Below are positions 42,434-54,650 of a stretch of 64,000 bases of DNA, one piece after another; positions within the stretch are counted from its first letter, which is position 1, and each line of letters begins with the position of its first letter. The notes beneath the pieces were generated by a model. The model saw only the letters and a program-made list of their open reading frames with translations, searched no databases and was not told the origin of the DNA. The position numbers and the translations under genes are program-made. The stretch comes from Notolepis coatsorum (lineage: Eukaryota > Chordata > Actinopteri > Aulopiformes > Paralepididae), in NCBI GenBank assembly GCA_963971535.1, contig OZ020590.1, forward strand, positions 150,143,288-150,207,287, read 5' to 3'.

Positions 42434-43682
42434 CTGGGAGCACCAAAAAGCAACAGTTGGCTGTTACATACCAGGAGGAGGCAGGGATGATTCAGTTCAG
42501 CACAGTATACTGTATTTCTTCTCTGCCAATTCATTCATTATCTTTGGAGCAGCCCCAGACTTTTACATCCAGGTGACGTCACACATTTGAGGGGTCCTCC
42601 TCTCTCTCTAATTTAAGAGTGGTGCATGTTCGCAAATATTGACTTACCTGTCCTGAGGCACAAGTATAACATAATCCAAATTGGACATCGATGTTATATG
42701 GGTCCTATGGCCAGCAGGGGGAGCTCATCTCTAACAAACCTCACCACATAGAACTCTTTGCATACATATTGAACGGGTCCAGAGGAGGGTTTTTCATAGA
42801 GACTACACTAGTAACAGTCTAACACCCTTATCATTGTTGCATTGAAGAGCTCAAACAGAACATTCTACCTGTTCAGAAAGACATGAGTGTACGGACCTGA
42901 GGAAGACACCGTTTGGTTGAAAACATCTTTTTTATTACAAAGGTGTATTATGAGAGCAGTACGAGGGTTCTATGTCTCTTCTCCACGAGGTACCTATAGA
43001 TAAGACACAGACGGTATCAGGTAGAAAAATTACTATGTATACGACTATATAAGACTCACATTGTTACTTCCTACAAGCACAAAGGAAAGGAGTGAGATTC
43101 TTCTGTCCTGGCTCCTCTGCATTGCAGTGGCATCAATAAACAAGATAAAATAAGGGCAATAAAAAAGAAAGCATAAAATAGTAGCAGAAACAATGATAGA
43201 AACACAAAATAACAAATACAATAGTTACAGTGTGGATGTAGTGTAGCAGCAGAAACAATGATAAAAAAAATAGCTCTACATTATAATATAATTATACATT
43301 ATAATTATAATATAATAAACATTATAATTATAATATAATAAACACAGTCTGTCCAAAGTAACAGCAGACGCGTGGATAACGTGGCTCTACGTTATAGTTT
43401 AATAATCACAGTGTTGTGACTCAGTACAGTGAGTGAGTATAGTGGGCAGCAGGCCGTTGGAAGAACTGTTCTGGAGCCTGCTGGTCCGGGCCCTGAGACT
43501 CCGGGTACCATTCACCAGACGGCATCATCAGCTGAAACCGTTTGTGGTTGGGGTGGTCGGGGGTCTTTGATAGTCATGCAGGCTTTGCTGACACACCGAT
43601 GGAGGGAAGCTCACATCCACTGACGCTCGGGGCTGTTCGAACGACCCTCGGTAGCCTTTTTTTGCGATTGAAGGCAAGGCAG
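42434..43682. other. Intergenic sequence without a gene
   Basis: 43,255-43,345 repeats ATTATAATTATAATATAATA. 43,440-43,660 (TGTTCTGGAGCCTGCTGGTC and onward) resembles a LINE RT C-terminal fragment but is too decayed to place. Confidence 0.4.
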
Positions 43683-43918
43683 ACAAGTATTGATTGATTG
43701 ATTGATTGAAAACTTTATTAACAGATTGCAGAATGGGTACAATACAGTACAGCAGCTCAATACACACAATTGTTAAGGGGATGCAGACCAGAGAAAGACT
43801 TTCGTCTTGTTTACATCAGGGTCCTCCATTTTCAATTCATCATAACATATATGACATACACGACATACAGATAGACAGTACTGCTACTGTACATCTATAC
43901 ATTTATGACATACCAGAT
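43683..43918 (-). repeat. LINE 3'-tail fragment ((AATC)n family)
   Basis: (ATTG)n then the 3' UTR of the LINE at 26,274-28,254 in reverse. Confidence 0.87.
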
Positions 43919-44110
43919 TTAATTCAATTCAATTCAATTCAATTAAAAAAACTTTATTAGTCCCGCAAGGGGCAATTTAAGGCATGATATCACAAACAGC
44001 TGCATTCTTATACATTCAAGACAGAACAGGACAAAACAGGGACAAGAGACATGCATGACACTTCAAAGCATAAAAGACATGACACTGCCAGAATGGGATC
44101 CCTACATTGT
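43919..44110 (-). repeat. LINE 3'-tail fragment, AATTC-type
   Basis: (AATTC)n followed by CTTTATTAGTCCCGCAAGGG, a tail different from the preceding one. The two lie back to back. Confidence 0.6.
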
Positions 44111-44652
44111 TGATCTGTCAGTCCAATAGATAAATAAATAAATAAATAAATAGATTTGGTCGGTATAAAAAGTGCACTTTCGTCAAATATTTAAATATTA
44201 AAATCAAGGGGTCAAAGGGTGCACGTTTGTAAACTGACCTTTCCTTGTACTGTGGCCATTCACCAGTCACCAATAGCCTCTGGTACAAACCCCCCCCCCC
44301 CCCCCCCTCTCTACCTAGATTTTTTTTTTAAATACCAGGGGTGCAATACCGCATTTTCCCAGACGGTGGCGCCATTTCTCCATGTAAACGACACACTGAG
44401 CTCATACAAAAAACAAGTATTCTGTTGTGACAAATAATAAACAAATTTGAAAGGTTTATGGTGAAAGAACATTTATTATATGGTGCTTCAATTAGCAATT
44501 ATGAACACAGTAATACAAGATATGCATGATAAAAAAAAGACATGCTAAGTTCCTGAGAAACACTACTATACAATATACAATTTTAGCTCTTAATGTATCT
44601 ATCACCTTTATCTATCACCAATCACTTTTAATCAAATTTAATTACAGGTACA
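44111..44652. other. Intergenic sequence without a gene
   Basis: (AATA)n near 44,128-44,150 and a C-run at about 44,289-44,307. Nothing coding. Confidence 0.5.
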
Positions 44653-44790
44653 AAATGGGGGACCCTGAACAAGACGAAAGTCTTTCTCAGGTCTGCATCC
44701 TCTTAACAATTGTATGTATTGAGCTGTACTGTACTGTACCCATTCTGCAATCTGTTAATAAACTTTTCAATCAATCAATCAATCATGGAC
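44653..44790 (+). repeat. LINE 3'-tail fragment ((AATC)n family)
   Basis: AAAATGGGGGACCCTG to CAATCAATCAATCAATC, the plus-strand tail with a small deletion. Confidence 0.85.
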
Positions 44791-44869
44791 TTATGAACCA
44801 CGATTATTTTCAAGAGAAACAAACAGGCAAATAGTTATAGCTTAGTCAATCTGGACAAATACATTAGGC

Positions 44870-45076
44870 CTATATTAAAAAAAGAAAATCTGCTAAAATG
44901 CTGTTACTTGCCAGTCTTGCCGTTGCCCTCCTGTTTCGTGGTGGTGTCGTCACTGCTGCTGGTTTAGCTCTAGGCGACAGCGTAGCAAAACTTAGTTTGC
45001 TTTGAAGAAGTAGCTTTCTCCTCTTGGGCGACGGTGCCATCTCGTTGTTGCAATCACGCAGGTAGGAGTCGGACAT
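44870..45076 (-). CDS. Small basic ORF, uncertain
   Basis: 68 codons from ATG 45,076, with APSPKRRKLLLQSKLSFA near the N-terminus. A K/R-rich start before a short hydrophobic-Ser stretch resembles the first residues of some hAT/ZBED-type transposases, but the length is too short to assign. A TATAAAG string lies about 30 bp upstream on the minus strand. It may be an exon, a transposon remnant or chance. Confidence 0.2.
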   Translation of the reverse strand: MSDSYLRDCNNEMAPSPKRRKLLLQSKLSFATLSPRAKPAAVTTPPRNRRATARLASNSILADFLFLI

Positions 45077-45849
45077 AGCACTGAATGTCTTATCTTATCT
45101 CTCTTTATACCGTATGTGATGACGTATTTTAACACACACCGGCTGACGACCCGAGCTATTATTATGCAAAGACGAGTACTTTTTGCGAGTGGGTACTTGG
45201 CCCGTGCAGGGCAAGAATGCGACCCCCATCTACTGCTCTTTGCATAATAATAGGACAGGTAGTCAGACTCAGCTCTTTGGACGGTAAAACGGGGGGGGTA
45301 CATAACTGCATTCTGAAACCATTGCGGGGGACACTTTCCAATGTCCCCCGCGTGAGTTACGCCCCTGTGGGTGGGGGTGGGGTGGGGTGTGGGGTTGGGT
45401 AGGCAGGGTGGGGGAAACTGTACAACTGTACAAGCAAAACTGTACATTGGAATATCGACAAAACCTTACTTGGTCCCAAGAAGAGGGTCTCGTGTATTAT
45501 TGGGTTAGGACATTTACTGTACATTTACAGGGGTACACATTAGTACAAGTACACTCGCATTTCACCGCCATTGTACTTGTATAATGTGTACGTAATAAAT
45601 AATGGGAGCTGCTCAACAACCCCCACACTCACCATTAATTTAATTTAAATAAATTTCAAACCTTTATTTAAACTCAAAAGACAACTGAGGTTTCCCTCAT
45701 TTACAATCCCGTCGACATACAGAAACGAGCTAACTAAATGGAAAAAAAGCAACATAACAATAAGACAATAAGACAAGGCAAAAAGCAAGGATAACTCATT
45801 AATTAAAACACGTACAACTTGACTGACAAAGGTTGGAGATCAAGGTTTT
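45077..45849. other. Intergenic sequence without a gene
   Basis: TATTATGCAAAG (near 45,160) and CTTTGCATAATAAT (near 45,238) form an inverted pair around an 80-bp loop. A G-run and GTGGGGTG repeats follow at 45,290-45,410. No gene seen. Confidence 0.4.
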
Positions 45850-46320
45850 AAACTCTGCAACAGAGGGGGAGAATCTCAGGCTTTAAGGACTGTCTGAGTT
45901 CATTCCATGAGCTAGAGGGGCATCATAGCAAAATGGAGATTTACCCTTAAGGACCAGCCAGTCACTAGAACGGGTTCNNNNNNNNNNNNNNNNNNNNNNN
46001 NNNNNNNNNNNNNNNNNNNNNNNNNNNNNNNNNNNNNNNNNNNNNNNNNNNNNNNNNNNNNNNNNNNNNNNNNNNNNNNNNNNNNNNNNNNNNNNNNNNN
46101 NNNNNNNNNNNNNNNNNNNNNNNNNNNNNNNNNNNNNNNNNNNNNNNNNNNNNNNNNNNNNNNNNNNNNNNNNNNNNACAGAGGGGAGAATCTCAAGCTT
46201 TAAGGACGGTCTGAGTTCATTCCATGAGCTATAGAGGGGCATCATAGCGAAATGGAGATTTACCCTGTTCAGAGCAAACTCAGGGACCTTAAGGACCAGC
46301 CAGTCACTAGAACGGGTTCC
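45850..46320. repeat. About 110-bp duplicated segment flanking the gap
   Basis: CAGAGGGGGAGAATCTCAGG to AACGGGTTC at 45,860-45,977 is repeated at 46,178-46,319 with a 27-bp longer inner part. The gap lies exactly between the two. Confidence 0.85.
45978..46177. other. Assembly gap, 200 N
   Basis: Exactly 200 N, a placeholder length. The true length is unknown. Confidence 0.99.
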
Positions 46321-46669
46321 ATAGGTTCCAACATTCCATTCCAATAATGATGTAGTATAAGGAGCTTATACCAATAATGATGTAGTATAAGGAGGTAGCT
46401 TACCAATAATGATGTAGTTATTATTATTATAAGGAGGTAGCTTACCAGTGAGGGCCTTAGAAATGAACAAATACCAGTGTTTATACCAGTATCCGTCAGA
46501 GAGGGCCAACCAACCTTCTCATAAAGGTCACGATGATGAGTGTAATGGCACCGCTGTCTCCCCTTCCTCCCCGGCACGCAACCATCCTCTCCCTCGAGCC
46601 CCATATCTGCCAAATTGTCAAATCATCTTTCTACCACCTTTGCAAAATTGCAAAGATCAGGCCCGCTCT

Positions 46670-46684
46670 TTCTCTCTCTCTCTT

Positions 46685-46718
<34 letters not shown>

Positions 46719-46720
46719 GC
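46670..46720. repeat. (CT)n microsatellite
   Basis: CTCTCTCT with a few T and G interruptions. Confidence 0.9.
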
Positions 46721-46788
46721 CCTGCTGCTGAAACGCTGATCCTTCATCTCCTCCCGTCTTGATTCTTGCACCTCACTCCTCTACGGCA

Positions 46789-48044
46789 TCAGTGCTGCTC
46801 CACCAGCTGGACCAGAACACATCAGTGCTGCTCCACCAGCTGGTCCAGAACACATCAGTGCTGCTCCGTCAGCTGGTCCAGAACACATCAGTGCTGCTCC
46901 ACCAGCTGGTCCAGAACACATCAGTGCTGCTCCACCAGCTGGACCAGAACACATCAGTGCTGCTCCACCAGCTGGTCCAGAACACATCAGTGCTGCTCCA
47001 CCAGCTGGTCCAGAACACATCAGTGCTGCTCCGTCAGCTGGACCAGAACACATCAGTGCTGCTCCACCAGCTGGACCAGAACACATCAGTGCTGCTCCAC
47101 CAGCTGGTCCAGAACACATCAGTGCTGCTCCACCAGCTGGTCCAGAACACATCAGTGCTGCTCCACCAGCTGGTCCAGAACACATCAGTGCTGCTCCACC
47201 AGCTGGACCAGAACACATCAGTGCTGCTCCACCAGCTGGTCCAGAACACATCAGTGCTGCTCCACCAGCTGGACCAGAACACATCAGTGCTGCTCCACCA
47301 GCTGGTCCAGAACACATCAGTGCTGCTCCACCAGCTGAGACCAGAACACATCAGTGCTGCTCCACCAGCTGGTCCAGAACACATCAGTGCTGCTCCACCA
47401 GCTGGTCCAGAACACATCAGTGCTGCTCCACCAGCTGGACCAGAACACATCAGTGCTGCTCCACCAGCTGGTCCAGAACACATCAGTGCTGCTCCACCAG
47501 CTGAGACCAGAACACATCAGTGCTGCTCCACCAGCTGGTCCAGAACACATCAGTGCTGCTCCACCAGCTGGTCCAGAACACATCAGTGCTGCTCCGTCAG
47601 CTGGTCCAGAACACATCAGTGCTGCTCCACCAGCTGGACCAGAACACATCAGTGCTGCTCCGTCAGCTGGTCCAGAACACATCAGTGCTGCTCCACCAGC
47701 TGGACCAGAACACATCAGTGCTGCTCCACCAGCTGGTCCAGAACACATCAGTGCTGCTCCACCAGCTGGACCAGAACACATCAGTGCTGCTCCACCAGCT
47801 GGACCAGAACACATCAGTGCTGCTCGACTCCAGCTGGATCAGAACACATCAGTGCTGCTCCACCAGCTGGATCAGAACACATCAGTGCTGCTCCACCAGC
47901 TGGTCCAGAACACATCAGTGCTGCTCCACCAGCTGGACCAGAACACATCAGTGCTGCTCCACCAGCTGGTCCAGAACACATCAGTGCTGCTCCACCAGCT
48001 GGTCCAGAACACATCAGTGCTGCTCCGTCAGCTGAGTCCAGAAC
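46789..48044 (+). repeat. 33-bp minisatellite, about 38 copies
   Basis: Unit CATCAGTGCTGCTCCACCAG then CTGGTCCAGAACA. Two main variants: GGACC or GGTCC, and CCACC or CCGTC; two units have GCTGAGACC and one GCTCGACTCC. Since 33 is divisible by 3 the array is open in several frames on both strands (one frame repeats HISAAPPAGPE), but that follows from the repeat. Homology to LINE sequence outside the array argues against a protein. Confidence 0.96.
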
Positions 48045-48419
48045 TAGGGATGTCCGATATTATCGGCCGATATTGGCATTAAAATGTGATATCGGAAAAT
48101 ATCGGTATCGGTTTAAAAAAAATTAAATTTTTTTTTTTTTTTTTTTTACATTTCTATAACCTTTATTTACCCAGGCAAGCAAGTAAGAACAAATTCAGAT
48201 TTAATTTATTGTCAAAAGTATGCATAATGTTATGTTAATTCCACAACAAGACATATGTAATGTTAATTACCTGAAATTATTCAGTTTTTTTGGGGGGGGG
48301 GGGAACCCTGCATATATCGGTATATCGGTTGATATCGGTTGATATCGGTATCGGAAATTAAGAGTTGGACAATATCGGTATATCGGTATCGGTAAAAAAG
48401 CCAATATCGAGCATCCCTA
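48045..48419. mobile_element. hAT-type MITE, 375 bp, inside the minisatellite
   Basis: Starts TAGGGATGTCCGATATTATC, ends CGAGCATCCCTA, and is filled with ATATCGG repeats. Flanked by the 8-bp duplication TCCAGAAC (48,037-48,044 and 48,420-48,427), which is part of the minisatellite unit. Confidence 0.9.
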
Positions 48420-48427
48420 TCCAGAAC

Positions 48428-48760
48428 ACATCAGTGCTGCTCGACTCCAGCTGGACCAGAACACATCCGTCAGACTTCTGACTCACAGTGAATCCTGGCA
48501 CTGGCTTCCTGTCTCCTGCTGGATCAGCTACATTTACATAAAAAAACATTACATTTACAGCTACAACATCCTGGTCTTCACCTACAAAGCCCTTTCACTG
48601 CTCTACACGACAGCCTTTAATCTTGACATGTTTTTCTGCTTATGTTTTTTTTATTATTAATTTCGTTTTGTTTCATTTATCTCTATTAGCTGCCACCAAA
48701 GTAGCAAATCCAGGTCCATCTAAAAAAACATAAAGACAAAAATAAATACGTGTGGTAGAA
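48428..48760 (+). other. LINE RT C-terminal and 3' UTR fragment, first copy
   Basis: ACTCACAGTGAATCCTGGC, then CTGGCTTCC and TTCACCTACAAAGCCC encode the HWLPV and FTYKAL signatures of CR1/L2-type RTs in broken frames. It ends in GCTGCCACCAAAGTAGC, a tail also found near 50,080. Confidence 0.6.
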
Positions 48761-48772
48761 CCCTGCAGTGCT

Positions 48773-49003
48773 GATACACTGATCCACACCTTCATCTCCC
48801 CCCGTCTTCTGCATCTCACTCCTCTATGGCATCATCAGTGCTGCTCGACTCCAGCTGGACCAGAACACATCCGCCCCGACTTCTAACTCACAGCAAATCC
48901 TGCCACTGGCTTCCTTGTACCCCATTGGCTCGACTACAAAATCCCTGTGGTCTTCACCTATAAAGCCCTTCACCAACTGGCACACCCCATAACTCACTGA
49001 CCT
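48773..49003 (+). other. LINE RT C-terminal fragment, second copy
   Basis: Parallel to 46,730-46,830 and 48,430-48,600 but with only one unit of the 33-bp repeat (48,833-48,870). Confidence 0.65.
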
Positions 49004-49220
49004 CCTCTCTCCTCCTACCAACCCTCTCTGTCCCCCAGATCTACCTCAGCCTCCTCTCCTCTTACCAACCCTCTCATCCCTCAGATCCACCTCAGCCTGC
49101 CTCCTCTCCTCCTACCAACCCTCTCATCCCCCAGATCCACCTCAGCCTGCCTCCTCTCCTCCTACCAACCCTCTCATCCCCCAGATCTACCTCAGCCTGC
49201 CTCCTCTACTCCTACCAACC
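49004..49220. repeat. About 50-bp minisatellite, 4 copies
   Basis: CCTCCTCTCCTCCTACCAAC then CCTCTCATCCCCCAGATC, descending from LINE sequence just upstream. Confidence 0.88.
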
Positions 49221-49226
49221 CTCTCC

Positions 49227-49455
<229 letters not shown>

Positions 49456-49709
49456 AAGAAACTTTTACTTTGATTATTTGATTATAGACTATACACACCA
49501 TATCCTTTGAAAGGTTAAATAATCATTTTAATAATAAGGTCTAAGCATGCTGTTTTTCAGCAAAGCCCTGCTACACACTCACACATTCACTCCTGGAAGC
49601 TTCCTATAGTACAACCAGAGTAGCTCCACTGGTTAAACGCCTTGCTCAAGTGCACTCCCAAAGTGGGTGTTGTGTGTGGGGAGAGCGTCGTCCATTCATG
49701 CGTTCCACC

Positions 49710-49756
49710 ATTCATTCATTCATTCATTCATTCATCCATTCATTCATTCATCCATT
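49710..49756. repeat. (CATT)n microsatellite
   Basis: About 11 units with two CATC variants. Confidence 0.9.
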
Positions 49757-49974
49757 CCCACCCACTCAGAGTTGTTCCTGCATGTCCGGGGGATCGAACT
49801 GGTGACCTTCCAGTCACAAGCGTGTCTCACTGCCCTTCAGGCCAGCGCCGCCCACCGCTCTGCTCCCGGGCCGTGTGCCGTCAGTACTCATGTTATGCTG
49901 TTCTATCCTCTAAATGGGCTCCGTCCCCGTGTCACATAACATTTCCTTCCTCATCTCCTCAGCCTGTCTCCTTC

Positions 49975-50112
49975 CTCTTCACTGCTCTACACACGAAAGC
50001 CTTTCATTGTGACATATTTTCAGTTTTTTTAAATTTTTATTATGAATCTTTGTTTTGTTTCATTTATCTCCATTAGCTGCCACCAAAGTACCTAATTCAG
50101 GTCCATCTAAAG
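49975..50112 (+). repeat. LINE 3'-tail fragment
   Basis: CACTGCTCTACACACG to GTCCATCTAAAG, parallel to 48,595-48,725. Confidence 0.65.
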
Positions 50113-50299
50113 ACATATTAATATCTGTGGTATATACTGTATGTTCAACTGTATGTCATAATAACCATTTAATAACCATTCAGTAGGTGCTATACATAGA
50201 ACTTTAAAGCGGTAGTTTTAAGAAGATTTTTTTTGTCTCTACAATAACTAGTTACAAATGCTTGAATATCGTTTGTAATCTTGATACAAATCCAGAAAA

Positions 50300-50815
50300 A
50301 TCACCCTTTGAAACAAAGTGAGCCAACGTTGCTCTTAGAGGAAGCTTCTTTGAAACAAAGTGAACCAACGTTGCTCTTAGAGGAAGCTTCTTTGAAACAA
50401 AGTGAACCAACGTTGCTCTTAGAGGAAGCTTCTTTGAAACAAAGTGAACCAACGTTGCTCTTAGAGGAAGCTTCTTTGAAACAAAGTGAACCAACGTTGC
50501 TCTTAGAGGAAGCTTCTTTGAAACAAAGTGAACCAACGTTGCTCTTAGAGGAAGCTTCTTTGAAACAAAGTGAACCAACGTTGCTCTTAGAGGAAGCTTC
50601 TTTGAAACAAAGTGAACCAACGTTGCTCTTAGAGGAAGCTTCTTTGAAACAAAGTGAACCAACGTTGCTCTTAGAGGAAGCTTCTTTGAAACAAAGTGAA
50701 CCAACGTTGCTCTTAGAGGAAGCTTCTTTGAAACAAAGTGAACCAACGTTGCTCTTAGAGGAAGCTTCTTTGAAACAAAGTGAACCAACGTTGCTCTTAG
50801 AGGAAGCTTCTTTGT
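50300..50815. repeat. 42-bp minisatellite, 12 near-perfect copies
   Basis: Unit TTTGAAACAAAGTGAACCAA then CGTTGCTCTTAGAGGAAGCTTC. Only the first unit differs (GTGAGCC). 42 is divisible by 3, so 198-codon frames are open on both strands; neither has flanking coding sequence. Confidence 0.96.
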
Positions 50816-51116
50816 GTGGTAAAGGTGGTGGGAGGGTAGGAGCACCACCTGGAAAAAAGTCCTCTATTAAAAATTAGACCTAAGTGAAAATAGAAAAGTG
50901 TTTGATATTGAATGTCAAAAGTAAAATGTTGTGTATTTCAGTGCTGGGGAGCATTCATTCATTGACCCATTGACCTCTAAAGGTCATGTTGAAGTGGTGT
51001 GTGGTCCAGTTATACTGCTCTGATTAAAGGTTATGTTAAAGTAGTATGTGGTCCATCAATTCAAAAGTGCATTGTCTTCATGAACAAAATCACTCTCCCA
51101 TTCATTGTAAATGGAA

Positions 51117-52453
51117 TGAATGAATGAATGAATGAAAACTTTATTTAACAGATTGCAGAATGGGTACAATACAGTACGGCTCAATACACACAATTGTTAA
51201 GGGGATGCAGACCTGAGAAAGACGTTTGTCTTGTTTACATCAGGGTCCCCCATTTTCAATTCATATAGACATTTATGACATACACAACATACATGACATT
51301 TATGGCATAGGGACATATAGGTATTTAGTACTGATACATTTGTGACATAGGCGGTATTCAAATATACAGTACTGTTACCCCTAGATCCTGACAGAGTATA
51401 TACATATGATGGGGAGGGGACTGTACATTAGGAGGGGGTGGGTGGGTGGGAGGGAAATATACATACGGCGCGGAGGGAATATATACATGCGGTGGGGAGG
51501 AGACTGTCTATTAGGAGGTGGTGGGGGTTTTGGGCATTTACGGTGGCCAGTTTCGAATTGCAGCCTCCCGTAGGTGCTCTTTAAGAGCGGTTTTGAATGT
51601 GGGTAGGGATTCACATTCCTTTACAGCTTTGGGTAGGGCGTTCCACATTGATGTGGCATAATTGCGAAACGTGTTTAGTCCCTTGTTTGAGCCGAATCTG
51701 GGTTTAACATGATTTGTTGAGCTTCCTCTGGTGTAGTGGTTGTGGTATTCACTGACCTTTGGGAAGTATTTTGACATGTACATGGGTACCTTAGTCGTAT
51801 AGTGTATCTTGTAGACCAGGCCCATTGCAAGTTGCTGTACTCTGTCGTCTACTCTAAGCCATCCTAGGTTGTCAAAGTGGGCAGGGGTGAGGTGGGTTCT
51901 GGGGGTAAGGTCAAGTAGTAGTCTGACCAGTTTGTTTTGTGATGTTTGTAATCTTGTTTTTAGCGCCTTTGAGGTGCTTTGGTACCATGAGGTGCACGCA
52001 TAGTCGTAGTACCCTTGAATGAGTGCTCCTGCCAGAGTCTTCAGGGTATTCTTGTTTACCAGAGAGGAGATCCGGTACAAGAATCTAGTTCGTTGGTTGA
52101 CTTTTTTTTATTACATTGGATGCCATTTTGTCACAGGAAAGATTTGCCTCTAGGATGGAACCCAGGTAGGTAATTTCGTCTTTCCTTGTGACAATATTGT
52201 CACCCACTGTAACTGAGAAGCCGTCGGTCTTGCTGAGTTTGTTATTTGAACCGAAGAGAATGGACTCTGTTTTGCCCATGTGTAATGATAGTTTGTTATC
52301 AGCGAGCCATATGCAGATTCTGCCTAGTTCCGAGCTGAGGGTTTTTTCAACCTGCAACTTGTTCTTGTCAGAGACCAGCAGGGCTGAGTCGTCCGCAAAC
52401 AGGAACAAGTTGCAGTCACAGGCTGACGACATGTCATTTGCATAAATTAGGAT
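51117..52453 (-). mobile_element. Jockey-superfamily LINE, second copy, 5'-truncated
   Basis: Minus strand, with a (GAAT)n tail, the same 3' UTR type and RT sequence as 26,274-28,254. It starts just before YANDMSSACDCNLFLFADD. The 3' UTR is partly diverged (51,240-51,530). Confidence 0.9.
51538..52453 (-). pseudogene. LINE reverse transcriptase C-terminal half, frameshifted
   Basis: 52,453-52,085 holds FADDSALL and LGSILEA. An extra base in the A-run at about 52,105-52,112 shifts the frame, and 52,080-51,538 continues with MYRISSLVNKNTLKTLAGAL and NLGWLRVDDR to a stop. More than 95% like the plus-strand copy by eye. Confidence 0.87.
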
Positions 52454-53140
52454 CGCACAGCAATTTCTGTTGCTTGGCTAAAAATCGCCTCGATCCTATT
52501 TTTTGAGGCGACGGCAGGCGACACAGCAAGGACAATGAGGAAATTAACATGACTTCTACTGGTGTATCATTTGTAATATAAATGAATTTATCAATACATT
52601 CATTTATCAATAACCTACGTACCTGTATTATTACTATGCTATTTATGTTAATTTTCATTAACATTTCATTAATTTTCATTAACAGGAAAAGTTCCACACT
52701 TTCTATCTGATGACATCACAAGTTTCACTCTTAATTCTCTGGTTTCTGGCTCCATGAGAGAGTTACCGTAGCTCATGTTCACAAATATTGATTGAATTTT
52801 CCTGGGCCATGGCCAATAACATATAGGAATTCTTAACTTGGGTGGTGTTCCCCTATAAATAGTTAAAATTTAAACACAACTTTGGTATACTTTGCTATAT
52901 ATATATATTCAGAACATTTAAGTGTACTTTTTACTTAGGTTTTCTTTATGTCACGAGATGATAAGATGGCTAATCAGAACAACCAACAGATTCATGTGAA
53001 TTCCATGTGAATTCCATTAGAATTCCTTCTGAATTCCATCTGAATTCCATCTGTAAAACGAGTCTTATTTGATCTCTTTTTATAGCTTTGAAAGGGTTGG
53101 GAATCACAGAGATAAACACAATTTAAGGGACCAGAAAAGA

Positions 53141-53198
<58 letters not shown>

Positions 53199-53403
53199 CA
53201 CAGTCTTCCTTGACTGCAGTACAATTAACCTCTTCATTAGCGTCATCATCATCATTTATTATTATGTTATTAACTGTCTTGCTAACCAGAAAACAGGGAT
53301 TACGGTCTCAGGACACTATACTTATGACTGAATTAGGACTGAATTAAGAAAGAAGGCCTTTGTGTTTTCTGCACCATCTGCATGACATAGTCTGTAAAAT
53401 GAA
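52454..53403. other. Intergenic sequence without a gene
   Basis: AT-rich. Contains GTGAATTCCATGTGAATTCC repeats near 52,995-53,055 and the (AT)n below. Confidence 0.5.
53142..53193. repeat. (AT)n microsatellite
   Basis: About 25 TA units. Confidence 0.93.
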
Positions 53404-53545
53404 CTTAAGCTCCAGGATCTATTCATTTTTAATTAATTTAAACTCTAGGATCTAGTCACTCTTAATGAATTTAAACTCCAGGATCTAGTCACTCTTAATT
53501 AAGTTAAACTCCAGGATCTAGTCAGTCTTAATGAATTTAAAGACA
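53404..53545. repeat. 33-bp tandem repeat, about 4 copies
   Basis: TTAAACTCCAGGATCTAGTC then ACTCTTAATGAAT, with small changes. Confidence 0.85.
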
Positions 53546-53616
53546 TGGTGAAAGCTATAGAAACAGTCTTTAAAAGGGCCTTAACCAATCAATAATCCTT
53601 TATTCTAATTCAATGT

Positions 53617-53897
53617 TAAAGGTGCTATAGATAACATTCAGCCACTAGATGTCGCACTAGAGCACCAGCATGTCAAATTTGATCCAATCAGGTGCATTCC
53701 ATGTGAGGAAATGGGAGGGGATACATGCACGCAATTTTTTTTCAAATGATAAATTCATTAAACAATCTTTTTTGGGTGGGGAAAAGCAATACTTTTATTC
53801 TGCACGTTTCTAAAAACTCTGTGGAGGTATTATTTAAAATAAAATAAAAACCAGATCACTCTACATACAAATGTTCTCTATCTATAGGACCCCTTTA
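53617..53897. mobile_element. MITE with AAAGGTGCTATAGATA ends
   Basis: The left end AAAGGTGCTATAGATAACAT and right end TATCTATAGGACCCCTTTA are an imperfect inverted pair, about 280 bp. A fragment of the right half lies inverted at 54,290-54,395. Confidence 0.65.
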
Positions 53898-54289
53898 CAC
53901 CCAAAGCTCAAATTAAGGGCCACGGTTTTTTTCAAGTGCGGTGCTAATTATGGAAGTCCATAATTAGAAGCCCTTTGATGCCACATTGAATAGCCCTCAT
54001 CAAGGGCCTAATAAATGTCTGGCACACATACCATACTAATCCTACTAACAATGGCTTTAACAATGTTCGTCCCTGCGCTCTCATACACTGTCCTTGTGTA
54101 AAAAAAAATAAAAAAAAGAAGAAAAGAAAAACCATACATATCCACCAATGGGTCACGTATATCTATCTCCATACAGTATATCTCACTGGCCTACATATTA
54201 GTCAAAAACATACATCCTATTGTTTTCATGTATTTGTTAGTTCCTTTGTTTATTTTGCTGGAGGAAACAATAGGCTGGATGTTTTCCCA

Positions 54290-54395
54290 TTTAAAGGTGC
54301 TATAGATAACATTATTATGTAGAGTATCTGTTCTAAATAATACATCCACAGAGCTTTTAGTAAGGTGCAGAATAAAAGTATTGCCCCCCTAAAAA
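54290..54395. mobile_element. MITE fragment, same family
   Basis: TTTAAAGGTGCTATAGATAA, then GTGCAGAATAAAAGTATTG, the reverse of 53,790-53,897. Confidence 0.6.
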
Positions 54396-54529
54396 TATAT
54401 ATTAATATTGACTCATATTGATTTATCATTTTAAAATGTTTTTGCGGGTCCAAAATGAATGTTACATATATCCCCACCCTACTTCCCATTTCCCCTTTAT
54501 ATATTTTATATCCAGTTTAATCACCTGTA

Positions 54530-54650
54530 CATTGTATATTGCTATTGCACTTTACTGTCACATTTGCACTCTGGTTGGATGCCAAACTTATTTTCATTGC
54601 ACTGTGCTGTATAATGACAATACATTTTTATTTAATCAAATCTAAAATTA
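54530..54650 (+). repeat. LINE 3'-tail fragment, AATCT-type
   Basis: ATTTGCACTCTGGTTGGATG then GCTGTATAATGACAATAC, as at 61,930-62,060. Confidence 0.7.

Noticed and set aside
46759..48126. 455-codon frame over the 33-bp array
   Set aside because: The unit is a multiple of three so several frames stay open on both strands; flanks are LINE sequence.
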